Positions 7,408-16,978 are shown, numbered from the stretch's first letter. The stretch is DNA of 64,000 nt from Oscillospiraceae bacterium (GCA_017479425.1 JAFVCD010000028.1:41048-105047), one strand, 5' to 3'. The notes: generated by a model not told the origin, from the letters alone. Made by a program: numbers and translations.

Positions 7408-8766
7408 TTAAAGATTTTTTTCGTGAGCTAAAGGCAGGGGAATGGAGATGAACACAGTGTAAATATCCTTCTGAGTCTGAACGTTCAGAGTTCCTCCGTA
7501 CTCGGCTACGATATAGCGCATAGACATAGTTCCGAAGCCGTGATGGTGGGAGTCGGACTTCGTGGTTTCGCCGGGAGATACTAATGCGCCGTCAAAGAAG
7601 TTTGTAATTTCAATATGTATTGCGCCGTTTTTCTTACCGATGGTCATACTGATAACGCGCTTATCTTCATCATCGAGCTTTTTTACCGCCTCGATAGCGT
7701 TTGAGAGAGCGTTATTGAAAAGGGAATAGATGTGCCTTGTGCGCATAAAGCTGAGAGCCGCGCCATCTGCTATGCAGCTGAGCTGGATATGCTCCTTTTC
7801 ACACGAGAGCTGGGCGATGCGCAGCACCACGTCCAAAACCTCATTGCCGGTCTTGATGTTGGAATCGTAAAAATCCATGGCGCCCCGCAGCTCGTCAAGC
7901 TCACGGTCTGTGAGCCTGCCGGAGAAGTCGTCAAGCTGGTGCTTGAGGTCGTGACAGCGGGTATTGATGACGTCGATGTTCTCCTTTAGCTGCAGATACT
8001 GCTTGCGCTCCTCACGAAGTACCTGATCCATAATTTCCTTTTCGGTTCGGTATTGGCTGCGGAAGGCGATCTCGTTGGAGTAGAGGAGAATAAAAATCGA
8101 AATCGAAACGAGATAGAGGCGATAGAGCAAAAACGAGGCGAGGCTGTCCGCCGGAAACTCTGTCCTGAGGCAGTCCGGAACGATCAGAATAAAGAGACAG
8201 AATGTGGTCAGCAGCACCGTGGAGGTGCTGCTTTTTTTGTCAAGCTCCTCATATTTTTCGTAACGGAAGAGCTTAAAAAGAGCGAAGTAGGCTATGGTGT
8301 TGATTACGAAGAACAACAGCCAGTCCCATACAGTGGTGTTGAACTCTCCGCCTATTCTGAAAAGGGAAATAGTTTCGCGCTCATCGCCGCCGGAAAGAGT
8401 GAGGATGAGGGAAAAGAAGGCAAGTCCGATTTCCGTTGCACCGATAGAGGCGCACAGCACCTTGAGCCGGGACACAATGCTGCCCTCGCAGCAGAGCATA
8501 ATAATAAGCAGCGGCATACAAAACTGGGTAAAGCGCATGAATGCGCGGGTGTAGATATTGTCAAAGCTGTATCTGAGGTAAACCGTGCAGATAAGCGCAA
8601 GAGCACAGATAAAGAGCGAGAATACAAGGCGCAGAGCATATGTCGGCTTTCTGCGAAGGGGATACATGAAAATAAGCACGCTGATTATAAGCCGGACGCT
8701 GGAGCTTAATTGTATGAATAGCTGCTGGACAAGATCTTGAGGAAAAATTTTGAGAATTTCCGACAT
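7408..8766 (-). CDS. GHKL sensor histidine kinase (AgrC/LytS-like)
   Basis: This is a 452-residue membrane kinase, partner of the LytTR regulator. It has about six transmembrane helices in the first 235 residues and no recognisable extracellular domain. A dimerisation/phosphoacceptor region follows with C-H-D-L-K-H-Q-L (His272, possibly His276), and a GHKL ATPase domain with the N-box F-N-N-A-L-S-N-A-I-E-A. The start is the ATG ending at 8766, six bases after AAAGGAGG; an in-frame ATG six bases upstream abuts that site and is too close to it. No autoinducer-peptide precursor or processing protease is encoded nearby, so the signal is probably not an Agr peptide. A breakdown product of plant cell wall is plausible from the neighbours. 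Confidence 0.92.
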   Translation of the reverse strand: MSEILKIFPQDLVQQLFIQLSSSVRLIISVLIFMYPLRRKPTYALRLVFSLFICALALICTVYLRYSFDNIYTRAFMRFTQFCMPLLIIMLCCEGSIVSRLKVLCASIGATEIGLAFFSLILTLSGGDERETISLFRIGGEFNTTVWDWLLFFVINTIAYFALFKLFRYEKYEELDKKSSTSTVLLTTFCLFILIVPDCLRTEFPADSLASFLLYRLYLVSISIFILLYSNEIAFRSQYRTEKEIMDQVLREERKQYLQLKENIDVINTRCHDLKHQLDDFSGRLTDRELDELRGAMDFYDSNIKTGNEVLDVVLRIAQLSCEKEHIQLSCIADGAALSFMRTRHIYSLFNNALSNAIEAVKKLDDEDKRVISMTIGKKNGAIHIEITNFFDGALVSPGETTKSDSHHHGFGTMSMRYIVAEYGGTLNVQTQKDIYTVFISIPLPLAHEKNL

Positions 8767-8794
8767 TTTCATCCTCCTTTCGCGGTACTTATAT

Positions 8795-8823
8795 AAAATA
8801 TCACCTTTTTTTAGCGCGGTCAA
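8795..8823 (-). promoter_or_regulatory. Promoter of the histidine kinase / response regulator genes
   Basis: On the minus strand, -35 TTGACC (8818-8823) and -10 TATTTT (8795-8800) are 17 bp apart. The LytTR-type repeats begin 10 bp upstream, so autoregulation is possible. Confidence 0.6.
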
Positions 8824-8833
8824 TAAACGACCC

Positions 8834-8867
8834 TTTAGTTCACGAAATAATTGCTTACTGTACGAAA
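8834..8867 (+). promoter_or_regulatory. LytTR-type paired direct repeat, site A
   Basis: Two 14-mers, TTTAGTTCACGAAA (8834-8847) and CTTACTGTACGAAA (8854-8867), lie with an exact 20-bp period. They end 6 bp before the -35 box of the lipoprotein/xylanase operon and lie between that operon and the divergent kinase gene. Sites B and C share the same layout. Confidence 0.7.
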
Positions 8868-8873
8868 AACCGG

Positions 8874-8903
8874 TTGTTTTGCAAGGGTGTTTCTGGCTAA
8901 AAT
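8874..8903 (+). promoter_or_regulatory. Promoter of the lipoprotein / GH10 / GH67-like / GH3 operon
   Basis: -35 TTGTTT (8874-8879), an 18-bp spacer and -10 TAAAAT (8898-8903). The poor -35 box fits a promoter that needs an activator. TATAAC at 8909-8914 is an alternative -10. Confidence 0.5.
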
Positions 8904-8950
8904 GCACTTATAACCAATCCGCGAAAGCGGAAATTTAGGAGGATATTACA

Positions 8951-10120
8951 ATGAAAAGAATCGCAGCACTTGTTCTCGCGCTTGTGATGATCTTCGCCCT
9001 CGCAGCCTGCGGCGGAGAGAACACATCGAATACCCCGGCAAATAATACCCCGGCAAACACCGCACCCGCAGACAATACCCCTGCTCCGGCAGACAATACT
9101 CCCGCTCCTGCCGCAACTGAGAATTATCAGCTCGTCGGCAAGTACGAGGAGGAGGGCGAGGGCGCAGACCGCGTTTCCGCCGCCTTCAAGGTTGACCTCA
9201 ACAAGGACGGCACCGTTGTCGTTGACCGCTATCGCTATATGAGCGATACATATGAGGATACCTTTATGACCGGCACCTGGGCTGCCGCTCAGAAGGACGG
9301 CATCGACTGCCTCAAGATCGACCTTGCCTGCGATAACAACGGCGAGAAGGCAAACGAGCAGACAGTATATGCCTACGATATGGCCGGTACCTACTCTGTT
9401 GAAATAAGCTTCCCCATCATTATCGGAATGGACTATAAGCGCAGCCTCACCGTTGAGGGCACAAACGAGATGAAGTACGACGATGAGTCCTTCAAGGCAG
9501 CCTACGCATGGACCGCTCCCGCCGAGGAGCAGCCGGCCGAGGAGCAGCCCGCTGAGGAGCAGCCTGCTGAGACCGCCGCTAACGAGTACCATATGCCCCT
9601 CACTCTCGGCGAAAACGAGTTTGACGCAGTTCTCACCCTCGTTGATGATACTAATGCAACCCTCGTCGCAGCTATGACCTTCGAGTGCACCTACACCAAG
9701 GACGGCAGCGTCGTAACCCTGACTCCCGTTGAGGAGCCTGCCGATATGAAGGCGACAGTATGGAGCGTTGTTCCTCACCAGCTCAAGCTCAAGGACGACG
9801 GCACCATGGAAGCCTACGTCCCCTTTGAGGGCGAGGCAAGCCCCTATGCCGGCGAGTATGACGTTAAGAACGTCAACGGCGACGGCGAGGAGAGCTACTT
9901 TGAGGAGTTCATCATCGACGAGGACGGCACCGTTCACGGCGCAGTCGATGCCTCCGGACTTACCGGCTTTGAGGGCACCGTTGACGCAGAGGGCAACATC
10001 ACCGCAGAGTACGGCCGTCTCGGCGGCACCATGACCGGCACCGTTGACGCTGAGGGCAACATTTCGCTTCACAGCGAGGTCCGCGGCAGAACCTCAGAGG
10101 CCACCGGTGTAAAATTCTGA
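8951..10120 (+). CDS. Lipoprotein of unknown function with Pro/Ala/Glu-rich linkers
   Basis: This 389-residue protein starts with a lipoprotein signal peptide whose lipobox is L-A-A-C (Cys20), so it is anchored to the outer face of the membrane. Low-complexity linkers follow: N-T-P-A repeats near residues 25-55, and three copies of E-E-Q-P-A near 195-210. Between and after the linkers are beta-rich segments with D-G-T turns, and the C-terminus repeats G-T-V-D-A-E-G-N-I twice. No catalytic motif is recognised. It is the first gene behind LytTR site A and precedes a xylanase, so a carbohydrate-binding or cell-surface scaffold role is likely but unproven. It shares its signal-peptide style with the lipoproteins at 16979 and 56608. 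Confidence 0.8.
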   Translation: MKRIAALVLALVMIFALAACGGENTSNTPANNTPANTAPADNTPAPADNTPAPAATENYQLVGKYEEEGEGADRVSAAFKVDLNKDGTVVVDRYRYMSDTYEDTFMTGTWAAAQKDGIDCLKIDLACDNNGEKANEQTVYAYDMAGTYSVEISFPIIIGMDYKRSLTVEGTNEMKYDDESFKAAYAWTAPAEEQPAEEQPAEEQPAETAANEYHMPLTLGENEFDAVLTLVDDTNATLVAAMTFECTYTKDGSVVTLTPVEEPADMKATVWSVVPHQLKLKDDGTMEAYVPFEGEASPYAGEYDVKNVNGDGEESYFEEFIIDEDGTVHGAVDASGLTGFEGTVDAEGNITAEYGRLGGTMTGTVDAEGNISLHSEVRGRTSEATGVKF

Positions 10121-10147
10121 GATACCATAATTTCCCCCTCCCTTTTT

Positions 10148-10180
10148 GTCGCCGGGATCGGTATATCCGGTTCCGGCGAC
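10148..10180 (+). other. Intercistronic hairpin without a T tract
   Basis: GTCGCCGG (10148-10155) pairs with CCGGCGAC (10173-10180) between the lipoprotein and the GH10 gene. No T run follows, so it looks like an mRNA-stabilising or processing hairpin rather than a terminator. Confidence 0.5.
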
Positions 10181-10201
10181 GCTTGTCTGAAAGGATCGAA
10201 A

Positions 10202-11560
10202 ATGAACAAAAAAATAATAGCTTTTTCGCTTGCTGGCATTCTGTTTATCAGCCTGCTGTCCGGCTGTCAGACAGCCCCTCAGAACAAGCCGGATGATATT
10301 GTGGAACCACAGCCTGTCGCGGAACCGGAATCCCGGAGTGAGCCTTCAGCTGTTGAACCTGTTGAGCAGCCTGAAAAAACTGAACAGACTCCCGTGGAAG
10401 CAGAAGCCGAGCCTGAGGTAAAGCCTGAACATCCGATTATGAAGGAGTTCTCTGAAAAAGAGAAGGCGAAGCTCATGTATATGCAGGAGCCGATCGTCGA
10501 GGATACTGCCGGATTGTCGCTAAAGGATTATTACGCCGAGCGAGGCATTCTTCTCGGCACTTTCGTAACACCGGATGACTATAACGACCCATGGTGTATG
10601 ATGAAGCTTGAGGAGCAGTTTGCCTGTGTTATCCCTATGTATGAGTTCAAGGCAGGCGCGCTCCTTGATCAAGCAAGCTGCCGGAAATCAGGAAAGCTTG
10701 AAGTAACCTTCAGCGAGATGGCACAGAACTGGATGAATTGGGCAAAGGAAAAGGGAATAAAGCTCCATGGTCATACCCTTTTCTGGCACAAGGAAACTCC
10801 TGACTGGATATTCCGCGAGGGCTTTACCGATGACGGCGAATATGTCTCACGCGAAATAATGCTTGAGAGAATGGAGAACTATATAGCTTCTCTTTTCGAG
10901 TCCCTTGACAAGGGCGGCTGGCTTGAATGCTTTGACAGCTATGATGTCATAAACGAGTATCTCTCACTGGACGGAACGGCACCGAACGAAAGCCCGTGGG
11001 TTGACAGAGTGGGCGAGGATTATATCTATTACGCCTTTCTCTACGCTGACCGCTATGCGCCTGAGTATGTAAAACTCGTTTATAACGAGAACTATGCCGA
11101 GGTAGATACTAATAAGCGTGACGCCGTTATAGAAATGGCGAAGACGCTTACGGACGAAAACGGACGCAGTCTTGCGGATTGTATCGGACTGCAGTGCCAT
11201 GTTTACAGCAATATGAAAGTGGAAGATATATGCGATAACATACGCTATATCGCAGAAAACAGCGGTCTTGAGCTTCAGGTCACGGAGCTTGACTTTACTA
11301 TAATGAGTTCCCGAGACGGAATCGCGATGCTGAAGAAGGAAGGCACGGCGTTCTACAAGGTCTGCAAAACGCTCCTTGACCTCAAGGAAGAGGGGTACCC
11401 GATATACGCCTTTTCGACCTGCGGATTCTGCGATATGACAAGCTGGATGGGAGCACGCACGGCACCGCACCTTTACGATATTTACGGAAACGAGAAATAC
11501 TCTTATTTTGCAATGCTGCAAATGAAGGAACTCTCTGGATTTGAAGAGAACGCAGAGTAA
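10202..11560 (+). CDS. GH10 endo-beta-1,4-xylanase lipoprotein
   Basis: The 452-residue product carries a lipoprotein signal (lipobox L-S-G-C, Cys22), a Pro/Glu-rich linker to about residue 78 and a family 10 catalytic domain (about 105-445). Family hallmarks are H-G-H-T-L-F-W-H (189-196), the acid/base Glu252 in D-V-I-N-E-Y and the nucleophile Glu362 in V-T-E-L-D. GH10 enzymes cut the xylan backbone. The catalytic domain is complete and displayed on the outer cell surface, where it would release oligosaccharides for the GH3 enzymes of the same operon. Domain boundaries are estimated by eye. Confidence 0.93.
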   Translation: MNKKIIAFSLAGILFISLLSGCQTAPQNKPDDIVEPQPVAEPESRSEPSAVEPVEQPEKTEQTPVEAEAEPEVKPEHPIMKEFSEKEKAKLMYMQEPIVEDTAGLSLKDYYAERGILLGTFVTPDDYNDPWCMMKLEEQFACVIPMYEFKAGALLDQASCRKSGKLEVTFSEMAQNWMNWAKEKGIKLHGHTLFWHKETPDWIFREGFTDDGEYVSREIMLERMENYIASLFESLDKGGWLECFDSYDVINEYLSLDGTAPNESPWVDRVGEDYIYYAFLYADRYAPEYVKLVYNENYAEVDTNKRDAVIEMAKTLTDENGRSLADCIGLQCHVYSNMKVEDICDNIRYIAENSGLELQVTELDFTIMSSRDGIAMLKKEGTAFYKVCKTLLDLKEEGYPIYAFSTCGFCDMTSWMGARTAPHLYDIYGNEKYSYFAMLQMKELSGFEENAE

Positions 11561-11572
11561 TGGAGAATAAAA

Positions 11573-13846
11573 ATGAAAAAATCATTATCCATTTTACTTG
11601 CTGTCTGCTTTGTTATGACAGCACTGGCTTCCTGCGGCGGAAATAACACGCCGACAACGGCACCGGCGGATACAACTCCGGCGCCGGCGGTTCAGAACGA
11701 AGAGCCGGCACCTGCAGCACAGAACCCCGAGCCGACGCCCGAGGCGCCTGCCTTTGCGGTAACTGTAAGCTCCGCAGCTCTTCCGCAGGCGGAGTTTGCC
11801 GGGAGCGAAATCGAAAAGGCGGCGTCAAACACTTCGCTTAACGCTGACTGGAGCGTTTTTGTTGAGAACATCGACGAAAGCCTCGGCGCAGAAAGCTATA
11901 AGATCGAGGTCGGCGAAAACTCCGTCACGGTCACGGGCGGCGACGCGACGGGACTTATGTACGGCGGACTTCAGGTTGCCGACGAGATAAGCTTCGGCGG
12001 CATTGAGAGCGTTAAAAGCTCCTCCGCCTCGCCGACGGTTCTTAATCGCGGCATAAAGTTCAATATTCCGCTGGATATGCGCACTCCGAGCTATACCGAC
12101 GCCGGTGACGCCGCTCAGCTCAATATTGAAAATATGTGGGATATGGACTTCTGGAAGGCGGAGCTTGATGAGCTTGCACGCAACCGCTTCAATGCGCTCT
12201 CAATCTGGAACCTCAACCCGTTCCCATCTATGGTGAAGCTTGCAGATTACCCGGACATTGCCCTTGACGACGTCTGGAAAACTACGATCCCCTTTGACGG
12301 AAGCTATAACGGCACCGCGACTAATATGGTGCGCGAGGAGCACTGGTCGAATTACGAGGTCGTAAAGACCATGACGATCGATGAAAAGATCGACTTCTGG
12401 CGCTCCGTAATGGCTTACGCCCATGACCGCGGCATCAAGTTCTATGTATTCACCTGGAACATCTACCTTTACGGCGAGCAGGGCAAGTACGGGCTTACGA
12501 CCGACATTGACAACGAGGCTACGAGAGCCTACTACCGCGCCTGCGCCAAGGCAATGGTGGAGACCTATCCCGATCTTGACGGCATCGGAATCACCGCCGG
12601 AGAGAATATGAAGTGGGAGGCGGGCGACGAGGAGAAGAACGAAAGCTGGCTCTGGGAGACCTACGGCATGGGCGTGAACGATGCGCTTGAAGCCGAGCCT
12701 GAGCGTGATTTCACCCTCATCCACCGTATGCACCTCACGGATTTCGCTCTTTCCGACTCTGTTTGGGCGGATTTCAAGGGCACTCTCGATTACTCCGATA
12801 AGTACTCCTTCGCGCATATGCACTCCACCTCGACCCCGCACTTTGCCGACGAAACGCTCTCGCTTCTTCCGGAAAACCGCAGAATGTGGCTTGAGGTGCG
12901 CTGGGACGATATGTACTACGCCCGCTGGGGCGACTATGAGTTCATCCGCGACTACGTTTCCGGCATGCCGGATGAGAGTAAGCTCCGCGGCTTCCTCTTC
13001 GGGCCGGACGGCTATATCTTCGGCAGAGATTACACAAGCCTCGACTCAGAGGAGCGCGGCAGACTGCACATCGAAAAATGCTGGTATGAGTACGCTCTTC
13101 TCGGCAGGCTCGGCTACGATCCGACGCTCTCCGAGGACTATTTCACAAGCCTTATCGCCGCACACTACGGCGTAGAGAGGGATAAGGCGGCGCTTCTCTT
13201 CGGCGCTATGAACGACGCCGGAAAGATCGTTCCGCTCACAACCCGCTTCTTCTGGATCAATACCGACGCATATTACCCCGAAATGTGCCTCACTAACAAG
13301 ACCGCCTTCGGTTTCCTCACCGTCAAGCTCTGGGCAAACGCGGAAAACGCCCTCGAGGGCGGCGGAATGATGAGCATGCCGGCTTACGTGGACGCCGTAA
13401 TGGCGGGCACAGAGACCTTTGAGCTGATTACTCCGCCGGAGCTGATCGAGCTTCTGAGAGGCTATTCTGATTCCGCCATGGAGAAGGTGAACGCGCTTCT
13501 CACAGATGAGCCGAGCTCTTACGCTTCAATAGGCGAGCGCGAGTTCTGGTCGACTGTCAAGGATCAGCGCCTTCAGGCGGAGATGGGCTACTATTACGCC
13601 CAAAAGACCGCAGCGGCGCTCGACCTCAGAATGTATAACGCCACCTCAGACACGAAGTATCAGGACGCAGCAATCGAAAAGCTCACGAATGCAGTGGAGC
13701 TATGGAAGACCTACGCCGCAGATTTCAGCGAGCGCTATACTCCGCTTCTTATGGGCAGACTTCAGCTCGCACCGGATCCGACGGCGCTTATCCCCGACGT
13801 CGAAGCCGATATAAAGCTTGCCCAGCGTTACAGACCTGGAAGATAA
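11573..13846 (+). CDS. Surface lipoprotein related to GH67/GH20-type glycosidases (alpha-glucuronidase-like), paralog 1
   Basis: This 757-residue lipoprotein (lipobox L-A-S-C, Cys20) has a Pro-rich linker to about residue 60. A small alpha/beta domain (about 60-150) resembles the N-terminal domains that precede GH20 and GH67 barrels, including the turn T-G-G-D-A-T-G-L-M-Y-G-G. A TIM-barrel-like region starts with N-R-G-I-K-F-N, contains S-I-W-N-L-N-P-F-P-S-M-V, and is followed by a helical C-terminus. Similar long proteins occur in Bacteroidetes and clostridia, usually without a tested activity. Since it lies between a xylanase and a GH3, removal of uronic acid or another side chain from xylan is a reasonable guess. 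It is clearly paralogous to the gene at 28492. The family is recognised by pattern only. Confidence 0.68.
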   Translation: MKKSLSILLAVCFVMTALASCGGNNTPTTAPADTTPAPAVQNEEPAPAAQNPEPTPEAPAFAVTVSSAALPQAEFAGSEIEKAASNTSLNADWSVFVENIDESLGAESYKIEVGENSVTVTGGDATGLMYGGLQVADEISFGGIESVKSSSASPTVLNRGIKFNIPLDMRTPSYTDAGDAAQLNIENMWDMDFWKAELDELARNRFNALSIWNLNPFPSMVKLADYPDIALDDVWKTTIPFDGSYNGTATNMVREEHWSNYEVVKTMTIDEKIDFWRSVMAYAHDRGIKFYVFTWNIYLYGEQGKYGLTTDIDNEATRAYYRACAKAMVETYPDLDGIGITAGENMKWEAGDEEKNESWLWETYGMGVNDALEAEPERDFTLIHRMHLTDFALSDSVWADFKGTLDYSDKYSFAHMHSTSTPHFADETLSLLPENRRMWLEVRWDDMYYARWGDYEFIRDYVSGMPDESKLRGFLFGPDGYIFGRDYTSLDSEERGRLHIEKCWYEYALLGRLGYDPTLSEDYFTSLIAAHYGVERDKAALLFGAMNDAGKIVPLTTRFFWINTDAYYPEMCLTNKTAFGFLTVKLWANAENALEGGGMMSMPAYVDAVMAGTETFELITPPELIELLRGYSDSAMEKVNALLTDEPSSYASIGEREFWSTVKDQRLQAEMGYYYAQKTAAALDLRMYNATSDTKYQDAAIEKLTNAVELWKTYAADFSERYTPLLMGRLQLAPDPTALIPDVEADIKLAQRYRPGR

Positions 13847-13867
13847 AAATTTGAAAGGAGACTATAA

Positions 13868-16810
13868 ATGAAAAAAGGACGCATTTGGAAAATTCTTACC
13901 CCGATCTTTGCCGTACTGCTTGTAATTTGTATTGTGGCGATACCGGTGTCCGCACAGTTTGCGAGCGTTATCAACGTAGCGCTCAAGGCACAGACTCAGA
14001 AGATCGTGGCGGAGGACGGCGCAACCATCTACTTTGCCAGCGCATGGGACTCTGAGGAAGAACTTGTAGCCCACGAGGCCGAGCTCTGCCGTCAGATTGA
14101 GGGCGAGGGCGCGGCGCTTCTCGTGAACCGCAACAACGCTCTTCCGCTTGCAAAGGGCACAAAGTTCACGACCTTCTCACAATCGAGCTACAACCTGCTC
14201 TACGGCGGCACCGGCTCCGGCTCTATGGCTGCCGACGATGCGGTTACCCTCAAGACCGCCCTTGAGACCGTTTTCGGCGAGGGCACCGTCAACACCGACC
14301 AGTGGAAATTCTACGTCACCAGCGGCTATAAGCGCGTAAACGCGGCGACCACCGGCGGCAATCAGGCGCAGTACCGCATCAACGAAGTGCCCTGGGAGAA
14401 ATATCCCGACGCGCTCAAGGGCACCTGGGCAAACTACGGCGACGTTGCTCTCGTAGTTCTCGCGCGCTCCGGCGGCGAGGGCGCCGACCTTCCCAGCGGA
14501 CTTCCCGAGCTTGAGGAGTACATGACCGGCGGCGACTATCTCCGCCTCTGCAAGGAGGAGATCGAGATGCTTGAAAACCTTGAAAAGCTCAAGGCTGACG
14601 GCACCTTCAAGAAGATCGTCGTTCTTCTTAACTCCTCCAACGCACTTCAGCTCGACTTCGTCGACAAGTACGGCATCGACGCCGTTCTGTGGATCGGCGA
14701 CGTCGGCATGACCGGCTCTCTCGGCGTTGCGGATATCCTCGCGGGCGACGTGAACCCATCCGGCAGAATCGTCGATACCTTCATGAAGGATAATCACTCC
14801 GCTCCCGCAATGCAGAACTTCGGCGCCTACAAGTACACTAACGGCGCAGAGTACGAGACCGAGACCGCGCAGAACAACACCGACCCCGGCATCGGCAAGG
14901 CAAACTCCGACTACGTTGTCTATCAGGAGGGCATTTATGTCGGTTATCGCTATTTCGAGACCCGTTATGAGGACTCCGTTCTCGGTCAGGGCAACTCCGG
15001 CGACTGGAACTATGACGACTGCGTAGCCTTCCCCTTCGGCTATGGCCTTTCCTACACTGATTTTGAGTATAGTAACTTCAAGCTTGACGAGAACCACAAC
15101 GGCACCTTTACAGTCGAGGTCGACGTAAAGAACGTCGGCTCTGTCGACGGCAAGCACACCGTTCAGATCTACTTCCAGAGCCCCTACACAGAGTATGACA
15201 AGCAGAACGGAGTAGAGAAGGCTGCTGTTGAGATCTGCGGCTTCGACAAGAAGATGATCGCCGCCGGCGCGACCGAACACTTCAAAATCGAGATCGACAA
15301 GGAGGATCTGACTTCCTACGACGCTCACCTTGCAAAGACCTATATCCTTGAGGACGGCGACTATTACTTCACCGTAGGTAAGAATGCCCATGACGCAATA
15401 AATAACATCCTCGCCGCAAAGGGCGCGAACGTCCCCGGCAATGCCGAGCTTACCGGGAAGTGGACAAACGACAAGTTTGACAAGGAGACCTACTCCGTAT
15501 CCTCCAAGACCGGCAAGCCCATAACTAACCTCTTTGACAATGCCGACCTCAATAAGTACTCAGGCGCCGGCAATCAGACTGTTACATATCTCTCCCGCTC
15601 CGACTGGCAGGGAACCTATCCCACCACTCAGTCTCTCTACATCACCCCCGATATGTGGGCTGACGGACTTACCCACGACGAAAGCGGGCACGCAGCCATC
15701 GTTGAAAAGATGAAGGCTGCATACTATCCCGGCGCGACGATGCCGACCGTGGGCGTCGCCGGAACGCTCAAGGCGGGCGATATGGCCGAGGCTGACTATG
15801 ACGATCCAAAGTGGGCGGAGCTCATAAGCCAGATGCCCTATGACGAGATGACGACCCTCATCTACAACGGTTTCCACTTCACCGAGGCGGCTCCCTCCAT
15901 AAGTCTTCCCGGCACTCTCGATGAAAACGGTCCGCAGGGCTTCACCGCGTCTCTTATGGGCGGCGCTTCCGCTATGGCATATACCTCCGAGGACGTTATG
16001 GCTGCGACCTACAACCGTTCTCTTATAGAGGATATGGGCTCCTGCATCGGCGAGGACTTCCTCCACGCTACCCCGGCAGGCGCAGACAAGGTCTACGCCG
16101 GTCTCTACGGCCCCGGCGCAAACATCCACAGAACGCCTTATTCCGGCCGCTGCTTCGAGTATTACGGCGAGGACGGCTGGGTCTCCGGCGAGGTTGCGGC
16201 TGTTGAGGTTGCGGCAATAAGAGCCAAGGGCGTCTACGTATTCACGAAGCACTTTGCCCTTAACGATCAGGAGGAGGGACGCTACGGCATTTCCACCTGG
16301 TCAAATGAGCAGGCTATACGCGAGCTGTATCTCGAGGGCTTCGAGGGCGCGGTCAAGGAGGCGGGCGGCAACGTAATGAGCTCCTTCAACCGCCTCGGCG
16401 TTATCTGGAGCGGCGCACATCACGGCCTTATGACCGGCATTCTCCGCGATGAGTGGGGAATGGAGGGCGCTGCGATCACCGACTGCTCCGTCTACGCGAA
16501 GTACATGGATTACCGCTACGGCGTTCTCGCGGGTCAGGATCTCTGGGATGGCTACTCCATGGGTATGGCGACCCTCGACGGACTGAACAATGACGCAGCC
16601 ATGGTAACCGCTATTCAGGAGAGAGCGAAGAACATTGCCTACAACGTAACGCACTCCCACGCTATGAACGTCGGCAACGCGACCATCGTTCAGATAATCC
16701 CGTGGTGGCAGATGACCCTTTACTGCGCTACCGGATTCTTCGGAGTCCTCACAGTCCTCGGCGTCGTTATGTGGGTGCTCTCCGCAAAGAAAAACAAGGC
16801 CGCGAAATAA
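13868..16810 (+). CDS. Membrane-anchored, domain-permuted GH3 beta-glycosidase
   Basis: This is a 980-residue family 3 enzyme with reversed domain order: an N-terminal membrane helix (about 10-30), the (alpha/beta)6 sandwich domain that is normally C-terminal (about 70-320), a fibronectin-III-like domain after F-P-F-G-Y-G-L-S-Y-T, and then the TIM barrel that is normally N-terminal. The barrel has the substrate motif K-H-F-A-L-N-D-Q-E and the nucleophile Asp872 in A-I-T-D-C-S. A second membrane helix ends the protein (about 950-972). Permuted GH3 beta-glucosidases are known from ruminococci and Butyrivibrio. Helices at both ends would hold the active site near the membrane surface. It is the last gene of the site-A operon and likely hydrolyses xylo- or gluco-oligosaccharides. 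Confidence 0.9.
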   Translation: MKKGRIWKILTPIFAVLLVICIVAIPVSAQFASVINVALKAQTQKIVAEDGATIYFASAWDSEEELVAHEAELCRQIEGEGAALLVNRNNALPLAKGTKFTTFSQSSYNLLYGGTGSGSMAADDAVTLKTALETVFGEGTVNTDQWKFYVTSGYKRVNAATTGGNQAQYRINEVPWEKYPDALKGTWANYGDVALVVLARSGGEGADLPSGLPELEEYMTGGDYLRLCKEEIEMLENLEKLKADGTFKKIVVLLNSSNALQLDFVDKYGIDAVLWIGDVGMTGSLGVADILAGDVNPSGRIVDTFMKDNHSAPAMQNFGAYKYTNGAEYETETAQNNTDPGIGKANSDYVVYQEGIYVGYRYFETRYEDSVLGQGNSGDWNYDDCVAFPFGYGLSYTDFEYSNFKLDENHNGTFTVEVDVKNVGSVDGKHTVQIYFQSPYTEYDKQNGVEKAAVEICGFDKKMIAAGATEHFKIEIDKEDLTSYDAHLAKTYILEDGDYYFTVGKNAHDAINNILAAKGANVPGNAELTGKWTNDKFDKETYSVSSKTGKPITNLFDNADLNKYSGAGNQTVTYLSRSDWQGTYPTTQSLYITPDMWADGLTHDESGHAAIVEKMKAAYYPGATMPTVGVAGTLKAGDMAEADYDDPKWAELISQMPYDEMTTLIYNGFHFTEAAPSISLPGTLDENGPQGFTASLMGGASAMAYTSEDVMAATYNRSLIEDMGSCIGEDFLHATPAGADKVYAGLYGPGANIHRTPYSGRCFEYYGEDGWVSGEVAAVEVAAIRAKGVYVFTKHFALNDQEEGRYGISTWSNEQAIRELYLEGFEGAVKEAGGNVMSSFNRLGVIWSGAHHGLMTGILRDEWGMEGAAITDCSVYAKYMDYRYGVLAGQDLWDGYSMGMATLDGLNNDAAMVTAIQERAKNIAYNVTHSHAMNVGNATIVQIIPWWQMTLYCATGFFGVLTVLGVVMWVLSAKKNKAAK

Positions 16811-16836
16811 GTTTTCTTCATTTCTTCCTATACAAT

Positions 16837-16880
16837 GGGCGCCGCCTGTATCCTTTTGGGTACGGGCGGCGCTCGCTTTT
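16837..16880 (+). terminator. Terminator between the two LytTR-linked glycosidase operons
   Basis: GCGCCGCC (16839-16846) pairs with GGCGGCGC (16865-16872), extended by TGTA/TAC, and TCGCTTTT follows. The tail overlaps the first LytTR-type repeat of site B. Confidence 0.6.
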
Positions 16881-16911
16881 AGCTTGCGAAATACTTATTT
16901 AGCTCACGAAA
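16878..16911 (+). promoter_or_regulatory. LytTR-type paired direct repeat, site B
   Basis: TTTAGCTTGCGAAA (16878-16891) and TTTAGCTCACGAAA (16898-16911) repeat with a 20-bp period and end 6 bp before the -35 box. The two copies match at 12 of 14 positions. Confidence 0.72.
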
Positions 16912-16917
16912 AAGCGG

Positions 16918-16945
16918 TTGTTATGCTGCTTTTAGCAGTTAAAAT
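16918..16945 (+). promoter_or_regulatory. Promoter of the second lipoprotein / GH3 operon
   Basis: -35 TTGTTA (16918-16923), a 16-bp spacer and -10 TAAAAT (16940-16945). A perfect TATAAT at 16951-16956 is the alternative -10 box, without a -35 box at standard spacing. Confidence 0.5.
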
Positions 16946-16978
16946 GGATTTATAATCCAAAATTAAGGAGGATAAACA

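Noticed and set aside
6630-8766. Agr-type quorum-sensing system
   Set aside because: The kinase and LytTR regulator resemble AgrC/AgrA, but no AgrB-like protease or small peptide precursor is found nearby, and target-like repeats lie at glycosidase promoters.
8897-10072. Long minus-strand open frame (391 codons) opposite the first lipoprotein
   Set aside because: It is antisense to a gene with a clear signal peptide and ribosome site, has Val/Gly/Leu-biased composition typical of a shadow frame, and matches no family.
10202-11560. Xylan-binding modules attached to the GH10 enzyme
   Set aside because: Only a low-complexity linker precedes the catalytic domain; no separate binding domain is present.
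14177-15391. Long minus-strand frame (404 codons) inside the GH3 gene
   Set aside because: Antisense to conserved GH3 domains; no ribosome site or recognisable motif. It is a by-product of codon bias, like those opposite 17354-18451 and 56878-58275.
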